Of a stretch of DNA of 64,000 nt, positions 26,504 to 34,871 are shown piece after piece. Source of the stretch: Gp1-AA145 sp963757135 (GTDB lineage: Bacteria; Acidobacteriota; Terriglobia; Terriglobales; Acidobacteriaceae); assembly GCA_963757135.1 (NCBI GenBank), contig CAVWQE010000007.1, positions 49,577 through 113,576 on the forward strand, in the 5' to 3' direction. The notes under the pieces were generated by a model. The model ran no database searches. It saw nothing but the letters and a program-made list of their open reading frames with translations, and was not told the origin of the DNA. The translations under genes were made by a program, and so were the position numbers. How positions within the stretch are numbered: the stretch's first letter is position 1; each line of letters begins with the position of its first letter.

Positions 26504-29461
26504 ATGACATCCGGCAACATTCTCTGGCCGAGGATGATCGCAAAATCCTTCGTCGCCGCCCTTTACTCCATTCGCATAATTGGCTTGGCCGATGCTTTTC
26601 TTGTGCTGTGCTGCTTGTTTCTTTCGGCGCAGCTTGCCACCGCAGGAAGCTCGGGGCCCATGCAAGCGAAAATGGGAGGGACCGACCACTACTACTGCAC
26701 TTCCAATGACAGCAGCCAAAACACGCTGTACTTCAGCGCCGAATTCGATTTTAGCTGGCCGCCGGGCACAGTCAGAGTTCAGGACAGCGTGATCGGGAAT
26801 GAGTTCAAGCAAGCCCTAGCGTCGAAATATGGCTATCAGGGACCCGTCGTGTGTTTTGGAACGAAGACCACCGCCCAGACGAAGGCGCAAATGCAAAGCG
26901 GTATCTCCGGTGCTCGCTCCTCCGGTAAATGGACGGTGGTTGAGACAGGATGGATATGGAGCGGGGCAAAGGTGCCCGGAGGTGGCGCAACCGGGGCGAC
27001 TGCTGCGGCACAGCCGGCACCAGCGGCGGCAAACTCCAGCCAAGACTCATCGGCGAGTGCTCAAAGCGGATACGCGCCGGGCGGATCAGCATCGGGCGGA
27101 TCAGTATCAGGTGAATCAATGTCCGGCGGATCAGTGCAGGGCGGGTCGGCGCAGGCAAATTCAGCCGGACAAGCGCAGAATCTGCCGGCGGCGGGGACGA
27201 CGCTGGCGGTGAGAATCCTTGAAGCGGTGGATTCCAGTAAGGATCCTGCGGGCAAGCAGTATCGGGGAACGGTCACGACAGCGGCGGATGCGGGCAACGG
27301 TCTCACCATCCCGCGAGGCTCGATGGCGATGGTCACGCTGATGAAGGGTCAAGGTGGGTGGTCGGCGCACCTCCAGTCGGTGATGATGAAAGGACAGCAG
27401 GTCAATGTGACCAGCGCTCCGGCGAGCGTAATGGGAGGGGCGCAGAGTTCCGTTGCCAGTGCGGCGAGCACGGTGACCTCTGCCCTGGGAAGCTTTGGTG
27501 GATTCGGACACAGGTCTCCCAAGCCGTCGAGCGTAGAAGCCGTAGCAACCGGCGATCGCGTAGTGCTGCCCCCTGGAACCCAATTGCAATTTGTTGTCAG
27601 TGGGGCTTCTGTGCCTGGCGGTGGAGGGGTTCCGTCTGCCATGGGAATGCCTTCGGGCGGCGGGTTGCCGCATCCGGGGTCCGGCGGAGGAGCACAGCCC
27701 GCGGTTGCGTCAAATTCATCTTCGTTCGGCAGCGGTCAAGCAATTTCTGGCGGAGCCTTGAGCGCTAAGATTCAGGAAACCCTTCTCGGGCCGCGCAAAC
27801 AGGATGGGTTGTTTGTAGTGAGTCCCGATGGCGGGCACTACGCCGTCTCAGCCATGCACGGCAGCCGAGAATTGGTGATTGTTGACGGCATGGATGGTCC
27901 CGAGTTCGACCACGCGGGCCACGCCTGGGGCGGCGCCGCTCTTCAGGTCACGTTTAGCGCTGACGGAAAGCATTCCTGTTATGTGGGCCAGCGTGGCGAT
28001 GATCTGATTGAGGTCCGGGATGGCAAAGATGCGTTCGTGATCACCAATGTCCACGCTCCGACCAATGGAAGCGTGACGCCACTAGACAGCCTACACACGT
28101 GCTTGATGAGCCGGAGCGGGACGCATGTCGCAGTCATAAGTGTCGCATCGGTTGACGCTGACGCTGCCGGCTATGGCAACCGCGTGTTCCTGGACGGAGT
28201 GAAAGGTCCGGCCTTCGACGCCATTGATTTAAGGCAAATAGCTTTTGTCGGGGAGAAGTTGGTCTATGCCGCCCATACCAAGGACCAGCAATGGCACATG
28301 GTGGTAAACAACGTGCCTGGTCCAGCATATGCCGCGGTGCTGTCGCTTACGGTAAACGAGGAGAACAACCACTATGCGTACATTGTCACGACTGTGGGCG
28401 GCCAAATGGTCGTGGCCGACGGCGTTCCCGGGCCGGTCCGCCAGCGATTCGCCAACGGTATTACGTACTTGACCGTCGCCTCGAATGGTCGCGTCGGGTA
28501 CCTGGGCTTTAAAGGGGAGAGCCCTGGACACATCAGTGGCACGCAGGTTCTGTACGTTGATGAGAAGGAAATATCTTCCGATATCCGCCCCTTTGCCGTT
28601 GTGGACCAATCCGGAAAGGGACAGATTCTCGTGGGTTACTTCCTCTTCAGTCCCGATGGGAAGAGAGTCGCGTACGCCAAGCAGGTGCCAGGCGGAACTG
28701 CGGCGGTGATTGACGGAAAAGTGGGACGGGCGTACGACGCTATCGGCGTCATGCAGTTCAGCCCCGATTCCAAGCACGATTTTTATGTCGGCAACCGGAC
28801 CCTGGCTTTTGTTGTGGTGGATGGGCAGGAGATGGAGGGGCAGGGCACCGTCAGAAATTTTGTTTACAGCAAAGAAGGTGGCCGCCTTGGTTATGAGGCT
28901 TATTCAGCTCAGACTGGCTTCCACATGGTGGTGGACGGGAAAGTGAGTCAAGCTTTCCACGAGTTAACGGCGAACACGTTGATCTTCAGCCGGGATGGCA
29001 AGCATTACGCTTACTCCGCCTGCACCAATTTTTCGCAGTGTCAGGTGGTCGAGGATGGAGTTGGCGCGAATGTCTCGGGACTGGTTCCGTTCACGACCAG
29101 GGCGCGGCCGCAGCTCAATTTTCCGCAGATCTTCTTCAGCGACGACGGAACAAGGATGGCTTATGCCTGGCCGAAACCGGACAGCGCCGGCAATGCCGTT
29201 ATCATCAACGGGCAGGAAATTATGCGCGGGCACGGGCTCTTCGAGTTCCCTGCCTTCAGCCCCGACAGCAAGCGCTTCGCGACCATGACTTGGGATGGAC
29301 ACACCTACTCCCTTTCGGTCGATGGAAAGGCCGGTCCCACGTACGAAGACTTCCTCGAAGTGAATCCGAATGTTGCGCGGTTCCTGGATTCGCATACTTT
29401 CCGGTATCTGGGGGTCAAGGGCGGAATGGTGTATCGAGTGGTGGTGGATTTGGGCGGGTAG
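26504..29461 (+). CDS. large secreted WD40/PD40-like propeller protein with Gly/Ser-rich linker
   Basis: The 985 residues start with a membrane-targeting segment ('LADAFLVLCCLFLSAQ', about 28-45). An uncharacterised N-terminal domain with two cysteines follows (about 50-155), then an Ala/Gly/Ser-rich linker with imperfect SGGS-type repeats (about 165-225). Next is a domain containing 'AAGTTLAVRILEAVDSSKD' and a second Gly-rich linker (about 375-425). About 550 residues of repeats close the protein, each with an FSPDGKR-like turn and a VVDGxxGP-like strand, consistent with one or two beta-propellers. Such proteins are common in acidobacteria and are of unknown function. A GGGAGG precedes the ATG. 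Confidence 0.75.
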   Translation: MTSGNILWPRMIAKSFVAALYSIRIIGLADAFLVLCCLFLSAQLATAGSSGPMQAKMGGTDHYYCTSNDSSQNTLYFSAEFDFSWPPGTVRVQDSVIGNEFKQALASKYGYQGPVVCFGTKTTAQTKAQMQSGISGARSSGKWTVVETGWIWSGAKVPGGGATGATAAAQPAPAAANSSQDSSASAQSGYAPGGSASGGSVSGESMSGGSVQGGSAQANSAGQAQNLPAAGTTLAVRILEAVDSSKDPAGKQYRGTVTTAADAGNGLTIPRGSMAMVTLMKGQGGWSAHLQSVMMKGQQVNVTSAPASVMGGAQSSVASAASTVTSALGSFGGFGHRSPKPSSVEAVATGDRVVLPPGTQLQFVVSGASVPGGGGVPSAMGMPSGGGLPHPGSGGGAQPAVASNSSSFGSGQAISGGALSAKIQETLLGPRKQDGLFVVSPDGGHYAVSAMHGSRELVIVDGMDGPEFDHAGHAWGGAALQVTFSADGKHSCYVGQRGDDLIEVRDGKDAFVITNVHAPTNGSVTPLDSLHTCLMSRSGTHVAVISVASVDADAAGYGNRVFLDGVKGPAFDAIDLRQIAFVGEKLVYAAHTKDQQWHMVVNNVPGPAYAAVLSLTVNEENNHYAYIVTTVGGQMVVADGVPGPVRQRFANGITYLTVASNGRVGYLGFKGESPGHISGTQVLYVDEKEISSDIRPFAVVDQSGKGQILVGYFLFSPDGKRVAYAKQVPGGTAAVIDGKVGRAYDAIGVMQFSPDSKHDFYVGNRTLAFVVVDGQEMEGQGTVRNFVYSKEGGRLGYEAYSAQTGFHMVVDGKVSQAFHELTANTLIFSRDGKHYAYSACTNFSQCQVVEDGVGANVSGLVPFTTRARPQLNFPQIFFSDDGTRMAYAWPKPDSAGNAVIINGQEIMRGHGLFEFPAFSPDSKRFATMTWDGHTYSLSVDGKAGPTYEDFLEVNPNVARFLDSHTFRYLGVKGGMVYRVVVDLGG

Positions 29462-29578
29462 CGCTGTCTTTAAATCGCGATCGGCTTACCTGAACAACGG
29501 GAGTCAGCGGGCTTCCGGGGTCCTTATCAAAGGCTATCCGGCGGCGCTCGCATCCCTCACCCTTGTTATACTAACCGT

Positions 29579-30109
29579 ATGTCCGTTCTCCAAAACATTG
29601 CCGCTATTGCTAAGGGCATGTCCATCACTTTCAAGGAGATGTTCCAGCCCACGGTGGTCGAAAACTATCCTGACGGGCCAGGACCATTGCGGGGCGCGAA
29701 GTTTCAGGAGCGTTTCCGCGGCGTCCACGTTTTGCAACGTGACGAGAATGGCCTGGAAAAGTGCGTGGCGTGTTTTCTGTGCGCGGCGAACTGCCCGGCT
29801 AACTGCATTTACATCGAAGCCGCCGAAAATACAGAAGAACATCGCGTCAGCGGCGCCGAACGCTATGCCAAGGTCTATAACATCGACTACAACCGCTGCA
29901 TCTTCTGCGGATACTGCGTCGAGGCGTGCCCGACCGACGCCATCACGCACGGACATGGATTTGAACTGGCGACGTTTAGCGCCACGAATCTGGTCTATCG
30001 CAAAGAGCAGTTGCTGGCCGCGAAGCCCGCGCACTTGGGCGCGAATCCGGTCTTCAATACCGCCGAAGTAATTGGCGGGGCTCCGGCCGAGTCGGCTCCT
30101 GGAGAATAG
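29579..30109 (+). CDS. nuoI: NADH-quinone oxidoreductase subunit I
   Basis: This 176-residue protein has the two 8-iron ferredoxin motifs 'CVACFLCAANCPANCI' and 'CIFCGYCVEACPTDAI' that hold clusters N6a and N6b in complex I, plus the N-terminal amphipathic region 'IAAIAKGMSITFKEMF' that touches the membrane arm. NuoI passes electrons toward quinone. No other nuo gene is adjacent; the neighbours are a propeller protein and metH. It may supply a complex encoded elsewhere or be an extra copy. A hairpin terminator follows 67 bases after its stop. Confidence 0.92.
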   Translation: MSVLQNIAAIAKGMSITFKEMFQPTVVENYPDGPGPLRGAKFQERFRGVHVLQRDENGLEKCVACFLCAANCPANCIYIEAAENTEEHRVSGAERYAKVYNIDYNRCIFCGYCVEACPTDAITHGHGFELATFSATNLVYRKEQLLAAKPAHLGANPVFNTAEVIGGAPAESAPGE

Positions 30110-30176
30110 GGTAAGCGGTCGTTGGTCGGTGGCGCATCGAGGAGATCGAGAGTTCAATAATTTTCGCGAGAGTCTG

Positions 30177-30207
30177 ACGCCGGTCCCCCAAGATTGAGGG
30201 CCGGCGT
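30177..30207 (+). terminator. hairpin terminator after nuoI
   Basis: Stem of ten pairs with one bulged T (ACGCCGG-CCC pairing with GGG-CCGGCGT), a ten-base loop, then TTTGTGT. It looks like a rho-independent terminator with a short T tract. Confidence 0.7.
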
Positions 30208-30223
30208 TTGTGTATGAAAAAGC

Positions 30224-30290
30224 TTTTAGCATTTAGCTCTTAGCCTTTAGCTAGAGAACCAAGCTAACGGCTAATGGCTAAGACCTAATG
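30224..30290 (+). repeat. inverted array of TTAGC heptads reaching the metH start codon
   Basis: Four head-to-tail heptads ending TTAGC (30224-30251) are followed by an 11-base gap and four heptads of the form GCTAANN or CCTAATG (30263-30290). The last contains the metH ATG. The arms can fold into a long imperfect hairpin with the start codon in the 3' arm. No Shine-Dalgarno-like sequence is otherwise visible before metH. Confidence 0.7.
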
Positions 30291-33200
30291 GCCGATTTTT
30301 TACAATCCGTGCGCGAACGCGTCGTCATTTACGACGGGGCAATGGGGACCAACATCCAGAAACGCAATCCCACGCTGGATGACTATTGGGGTAAAGAAAA
30401 CTGCAGCGAAGTTCTGGTTCTAAGCCGTCCTGACATCATTCGCGATATCCATGCTGACTTTTTTAAAGTCGGCTGTGACATCGTCGAGACCAACACCTTC
30501 GGCGCGACGCGCATCGTTCTAACCGAATTCGGACTGCAGGACCGGGTTCGCGAAATCAACCTTGCCGCTGTGAAGCTGGCGCGTGAGGCCGCGCAAGGTT
30601 TCTTGAGTAATGGTAAGCCACGCTTTGTCGCCGGATCGATCGGTCCTACTACGAAGTTGCCTTCGCTAGGCCACATCAGCTTCGACGATATGGTCGCTGC
30701 ATACGAGGAGCAGGCCAGTTCGCTGATCGAGGGCGGCGTGGATGTCCTGCTGATTGAAACTGCCCAGGATTTGTTGCAGGCGAAAATTGCGGCTATCGCT
30801 TGCATTGAAGCAATGAAGAAGGCAGGCAAGCGGCTGCCTTTGCAGGTGCAGGTCACGTTGCAAGAGTCGGGCACGATGCTGTTGGGTACGGAAATCGGAG
30901 CCGCCACAACTGCGCTCGAACCTTTGGACATTGATATTCTCGGCATGAACTGCGCCACTGGCCCGGCGGAGATGAACGACGCAGTGCGTTATTTGGGTCT
31001 TAATTCGACGAAGGAGATTTCCGTTCTGCCCAACGCCGGCCTGCCTCAGAACGAAGGCGGCCATGCGGTTTACAAACTTACGCCAGAGGATCTCGCCAAG
31101 TATCATAAGCACTTCGTCCAGGATTACGGCGTCCGTGTGGTTGGCGGATGCTGCGGCACTACCCCTGAACATCTCAAGGCCGTTGTTGACGCCCTCTCCG
31201 GCGTGGAGCCGGCGAGAAGGGAAGTGAAGCCGGTTGGCGCCGCGTCGAGTGCCTACACTTCCGTCCCTCTCGACCTTGAGCCTAAGCCGCTGATCGTCGC
31301 CGAGGAAATGAACACGACGACCCGGGTCGAGCATTTCAAGAACCTGGTGCGCGGGAAAAAATACGATGACATCCTCGCGCTCGCGAAGAAGCTGGTGAAT
31401 GACGGCTCACACATGCTCGACTTGTGCTGCGCCATTGTTGGCGAAGACGAAAAGGACTACATCACCTCAATTCTGGAGCGCATCGCCACCCGCGTGCCCG
31501 CGCCCATTCTTGTGGATTCAACCGAGGCCGATGTGGTCGAAGAGGCGCTCAAGCGCATCCCCGGCAAGGCCATCATCAACTCCATCAATCTTGAAGACGG
31601 CGAGAAGCGCACCTCCAAAGTTTTGCCCATGGCCAAGCGCTATGGGGCTGCAGTCATCGCGTTGACCATCGACGAGGACGGCATGGCACTGACGGCCGAG
31701 AAGAAAACGGCTATCGCGCACCGCATCTTCGATCTGGCGGTAAACAAGTACGGCATCCGCCCGGTAGATATCATCTTCGACGCGCTGACTCTGCCGATCT
31801 CGACTGGCCAGGAGGAATATCGCACCGCCGGAATCGAGACGCTGAGGGCCATCGAGCGGATCAAGAAAGAGCTGCCCGACGTAAAGACCATTCTCGGTGT
31901 AAGCAATATCTCTTTCGGACTCGATGTCTATTCGCGCCGCGTGCTCAACAGCGTGTTCATGCATGAAGCGGTGAATCATGGCCTCGACATGGCCATCGTC
32001 AACTACACGAAAATTTATCCGCTGTACAAGATTCCACAGGAAGAAGTCGAACTCGCGCGCAAGCTGATTTTTCGGGACGAATCTGCCGGCGATCCGTTGC
32101 AGATTTACATGCAGCATTTTGCCGGGACCAAAGGCAAAGCTCAAGCTCAGACCACCGCGCACATTGAAACCTTATCGATTGAAGATAAGCTGAAATACGC
32201 GATCATCAATGGCGAGAAGTCCGTCGGCGAAGGCGCAAACAAAAAATCGCTGGACGTTCTGCTCGAAGACGCTCTCCAGCAGTATTCCGCGCTCGACCTG
32301 ATCAACACCGTTTTGCTCGACGGCATGAAGACCGTGGGCGATCTATTTGGCGCGCGCAAGATGCAGTTGCCCTCAGTGCTCGACGCCGCGGGCGTGATGA
32401 AGGCTGCTGTCGCCTATCTCGAGCCCAAGATGGAGAAGAAAAACGGTTCCGGGCAAAAAGGCACGATCGTGCTCGCCACGGTGAAGGGCGACGTCCACGA
32501 CATCGGCAAGAACCTGGTGGACATCATTCTTTCGAACAATGGCTACCGTGTGATCAATCTCGGAATTAAGCAGCCGGGCGATTCCATCATTAAAGCCGCG
32601 CAGGAGCACAAAGCCGACGCCATCGGCCTGAGCGGGTTGCTGGTGAAGTCCACGCTGGAAATGAAGTATGTAATTCAGGATTTAGAGCGGCAGAAGCTGG
32701 AATATCCGGTCATCTGCGGCGGCGCCGCGCTCACGCGTAAGTATGTCGAAGACGATTTGCGCCGCGAATACTCAAACGCCGTCTTCTATGCCGATGACGC
32801 GTTCGCCGGGCTGCACGTGATGGAAGACCTGGCCGCCCCGAACGGGAAAAAAGAAGCGCGCCTGAAGGAAGGCCGCACCGTCAAGCAATACGCGAAGGCC
32901 GTGGCCGTGGACGAAGAAACCGGCCCGGTGTTCGCGGAGCGGAGCGCTGTCGTCGGCGACGCTCCCAACATTCCGACACCGCCGTTCTGGGGTGTGCGCG
33001 TAAAAAAAGATTACGATCTGCGCGAGCTGTTTCCCTACATCAACGACACCGCGCTGTTCAAGAACCAATGGCAATTAAAGACGGCATCGCAGGAAGACTA
33101 CGCGCGCCTGGTTGAAGAAAAATACCGTCCGATCAAAAAAGAACTGGAAGAAGAGATCATCGCCAGGGGATTATTCGAGCCGAAAGTCGTTTGGGGATAT

Positions 33201-33800
33201 TTCCCGGCGCAAGGCGACGGTAATGACGTGGTTGTCTACAGCACGGAACACGTGGGGACAGGCGCCCTCGCCCGTCCGGTCGAGCAAGGCTCGACAAAGG
33301 AATTTCTCCGCTTCACCTTCCCCCGGCAGCGCGAAGGCCGCAGGCTCTGCATCTCCGATTTCTTTGCCCCAAAGTCCTCGGGCAAAATGGATGTGATTGG
33401 GCTCTCTCTGGTGACGATTGGAGCGAGGGCATCCGTCGAAACGCAGAAGCTGTTCGAGGCCGGAGAGTACACGAAATATTTGTACCTGCACGGTCTCAGT
33501 GTCGAAACCGCTGAAGCCCTGGCGGAATTTCATCACAGGCTCATGCGCCAGGAACTCGGCATCGCAGGCGAAGATTCCAAGCACATTCGCGATCTCTTTC
33601 ATCAGAAATATCGCGGATCGCGTTACAGTTTCGGGTATCCCGCGTGCCCCAACCTGGAAGACCAAACAAAACTATTTGCGCTGCTGCACCCCGAAGAAAA
33701 CGTCGGTGTGCGGCTGACTTCAGGTTTTTTGCTCGAGCCCGAGCAGAGTACGTCAGCGATCGTGGTGCATCATCCCGCAGCTAAATATTTCGTGGCGTAG
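30288..33800 (+). CDS. metH: cobalamin-dependent methionine synthase
   Basis: The 1170 residues show all four modules. The homocysteine domain (about 1-310) has zinc-ligand cysteines in 'GMNCATGP' and 'VGGCCGTTPEHL'. The methyltetrahydrofolate (pterin) domain (about 330-610) has 'DLCCAIVGEDEKDYI'. The cobalamin cap and Rossmann domains (about 620-860) have the His-on motif 'DVHDIGKNLVDIIL'. The AdoMet reactivation domain is about 900-1170, with 'RYSFGYPACPNLEDQ'. The enzyme moves a methyl group from methyl-THF to homocysteine through methylcobalamin. I saw no cobalamin or SAM riboswitch upstream, only the heptad hairpin that overlaps the start. Confidence 0.96.
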   Translation: MADFLQSVRERVVIYDGAMGTNIQKRNPTLDDYWGKENCSEVLVLSRPDIIRDIHADFFKVGCDIVETNTFGATRIVLTEFGLQDRVREINLAAVKLAREAAQGFLSNGKPRFVAGSIGPTTKLPSLGHISFDDMVAAYEEQASSLIEGGVDVLLIETAQDLLQAKIAAIACIEAMKKAGKRLPLQVQVTLQESGTMLLGTEIGAATTALEPLDIDILGMNCATGPAEMNDAVRYLGLNSTKEISVLPNAGLPQNEGGHAVYKLTPEDLAKYHKHFVQDYGVRVVGGCCGTTPEHLKAVVDALSGVEPARREVKPVGAASSAYTSVPLDLEPKPLIVAEEMNTTTRVEHFKNLVRGKKYDDILALAKKLVNDGSHMLDLCCAIVGEDEKDYITSILERIATRVPAPILVDSTEADVVEEALKRIPGKAIINSINLEDGEKRTSKVLPMAKRYGAAVIALTIDEDGMALTAEKKTAIAHRIFDLAVNKYGIRPVDIIFDALTLPISTGQEEYRTAGIETLRAIERIKKELPDVKTILGVSNISFGLDVYSRRVLNSVFMHEAVNHGLDMAIVNYTKIYPLYKIPQEEVELARKLIFRDESAGDPLQIYMQHFAGTKGKAQAQTTAHIETLSIEDKLKYAIINGEKSVGEGANKKSLDVLLEDALQQYSALDLINTVLLDGMKTVGDLFGARKMQLPSVLDAAGVMKAAVAYLEPKMEKKNGSGQKGTIVLATVKGDVHDIGKNLVDIILSNNGYRVINLGIKQPGDSIIKAAQEHKADAIGLSGLLVKSTLEMKYVIQDLERQKLEYPVICGGAALTRKYVEDDLRREYSNAVFYADDAFAGLHVMEDLAAPNGKKEARLKEGRTVKQYAKAVAVDEETGPVFAERSAVVGDAPNIPTPPFWGVRVKKDYDLRELFPYINDTALFKNQWQLKTASQEDYARLVEEKYRPIKKELEEEIIARGLFEPKVVWGYFPAQGDGNDVVVYSTEHVGTGALARPVEQGSTKEFLRFTFPRQREGRRLCISDFFAPKSSGKMDVIGLSLVTIGARASVETQKLFEAGEYTKYLYLHGLSVETAEALAEFHHRLMRQELGIAGEDSKHIRDLFHQKYRGSRYSFGYPACPNLEDQTKLFALLHPEENVGVRLTSGFLLEPEQSTSAIVVHHPAAKYFVA

Positions 33801-33802
33801 CA

Positions 33803-34228
33803 TTAAGGACGCCAGGGATTGAACACATCCACGCCGGCTATTTGCGAATAACTGTCATCTCTACTCACCATGGCCAGATTGTGCTGCATGGCAGTTGCCG
33901 CCAACAGGCCGTCGATAACCGGCAGAGGAGTTCCCTTGACCTTCGCTCTTGCCGACATCTGGCCCCAACGATCGGCAACAGCCGCCTCGATCGGCAGGAT
34001 GCGCCCCGCAAACCGCAATGCCAGATCGTGATCGAGCCATGACTCCAGAGGGACCTGGCGGCGTGGGTCTGAAAGCAGCGCGATTCCTTTGCGTATTTCG
34101 CCCAATGTGAGAACACTCAGGTAGAGCAGGGATTCGTCAGCACTGCCGATCCATCTCAAGACTTCCGCGTTTGGGCGAGGTCGAACGAGTTCGGAAATCA
34201 CATTCGTGCCTAGAAGGAAGCCGCTCAC
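33803..34228 (-). CDS. vapC: VapC-like PIN domain toxin with first catalytic Asp replaced by Gly
   Basis: The 141-residue PIN-domain protein begins 'MSGFLLGTNVISELVRPRP'. In this family the segment is normally LLDTNVISE, and that Asp is one of the acidic residues holding the metal for RNA cleavage; here the codon is GGC (Gly7). The other acidic positions look intact ('LTLGEIRKGIALL', 'PVIDGLLAATA', 'VSRDDSY'). It overlaps the antitoxin gene by four bases. The toxin may be inactive or weak. Its stop is two bases from the convergent metH stop. Confidence 0.88.
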   Translation of the reverse strand: MSGFLLGTNVISELVRPRPNAEVLRWIGSADESLLYLSVLTLGEIRKGIALLSDPRRQVPLESWLDHDLALRFAGRILPIEAAVADRWGQMSARAKVKGTPLPVIDGLLAATAMQHNLAMVSRDDSYSQIAGVDVFNPWRP

Positions 34229-34497
34229 AAGTCGATGTCTTTTCCTGGGTCGCGGTCTCTATCCAGATGCAGGTTCAGCCCGCGTAGAGGTGAGCTGCGG
34301 AAGAACTCGACCAGGCTTGTTGGCTGCCGCTTGCGCTCCACCAATTCTGCGAATTGTTCTGCCCGAAGAACCACCACGGCTTCTTTCCCAGACTTGGTCA
34401 CGTATTGCGACCCTTCGGTGCGTGCCCGGCGAAACAGTTCACTGAACCGCGCTTTTGCCGATTGCAATTGCCAGGATTGTTTGGATGTCTTTTTCAT
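34225..34497 (-). CDS. vapB: Phd/YefM-type antitoxin
   Basis: This 90-residue protein has the Phd/YefM pattern 'WQLQSAKARFSELFRRARTE' followed by 'YVTKSGKEAVVVLRAEQF'. The N-terminal half should dimerise and bind DNA, and the C-terminal tail should wrap the PIN toxin. It lies upstream of the toxin gene with an ATGA overlap. A tandem palindrome immediately before the start codon is the likely operator. Confidence 0.9.
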   Translation of the reverse strand: MKKTSKQSWQLQSAKARFSELFRRARTEGSQYVTKSGKEAVVVLRAEQFAELVERKRQPTSLVEFFRSSPLRGLNLHLDRDRDPGKDIDL

Positions 34498-34498
34498 A

Positions 34499-34515
34499 GA
34501 CTAGTCTGACTAGTC
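34499..34515 (-). promoter_or_regulatory. probable vapBC autoregulatory operator
   Basis: Two copies of the self-complementary octamer GACTAGTC (34499-34506 and 34508-34515) are separated by one base, making a 17-base palindrome one base upstream of the antitoxin ATG. An AT-rich CATAAT lies just upstream in the direction of transcription. Phd/YefM antitoxins commonly repress their own promoters at such sites; the assignment is inferred from position and symmetry. Confidence 0.7.
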
Positions 34516-34584
34516 ATTATGTTTAGCTTGTCCAAATGCAACTCAGCTTTTCGCCTGCCCTGGAAAGTGCATCTCTCTATTGCC

Positions 34585-34737
34585 ATGATTCGCAAACTGA
34601 AACCCGGAGAATTCCGGCTTTACTCGCGTAAGAAGGATTTAAAGACTGGTAAACGCAAGAACCTCGGAACGTTTTCATCCCGCGCTGCGGCGGAGAAGCA
34701 TGAACGCGCAGTGCAGTTTTTCAAAAAACACGGGTGA
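34585..34737 (+). CDS. small basic conserved protein, 50 residues
   Basis: From the ATG at 34585 the product is 'MIRKLKPGEFRLYSRKKDLK' and continues 'TGKRKNLGTFSSRAAAEKHE', ending FKKHG. It is very basic, with a predicted short beta hairpin and a helix. I recognise it as a commonly seen short bacterial hypothetical of unknown function. An upstream start at 34519 would add 22 unlike residues. Nucleic-acid binding is plausible from charge only. Confidence 0.65.
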   Translation: MIRKLKPGEFRLYSRKKDLKTGKRKNLGTFSSRAAAEKHERAVQFFKKHG

Positions 34738-34871
34738 GGTCGGCGAAAAGCAGGTTCCTCGACTTGCCGGATCGTTCGCTTCGCGATTGATCCGGGTTTC
34801 GCTCGGAATGACAAAATCTGGAATAGAGTTGGCTTTCCGGCGACCAACGACGTGCGACCAACGACCGCTTT
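34738..34871. repeat. intergenic repeat patch with 12-bp direct repeat
   Basis: GCGACCAACGAC occurs at 34840-34851 and 34854-34865. A 14-base piece of the second copy (34856-34869) recurs in inverted orientation at 30114-30127, before metH. Upstream, imperfect GATC-containing palindromes lie near 34771-34797. It looks like a fragment of a dispersed intergenic repeat; no gene is present. Confidence 0.5.

Noticed and set aside
26276..26812. A 178-residue minus-strand open frame
   Set aside because: It overlaps the start of the large propeller gene, has no ribosome site, and its composition is not protein-like.
27061..27180. CRISPR-like array in the Gly/Ser-coding stretch
   Set aside because: The repeats are short, imperfect and encode SGGS-type residues in frame; there are no spacers.
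30110..30287. Cobalamin or SAM riboswitch before metH
   Set aside because: No B12-box or SAM aptamer core was found; only a terminator and the heptad hairpin are present.
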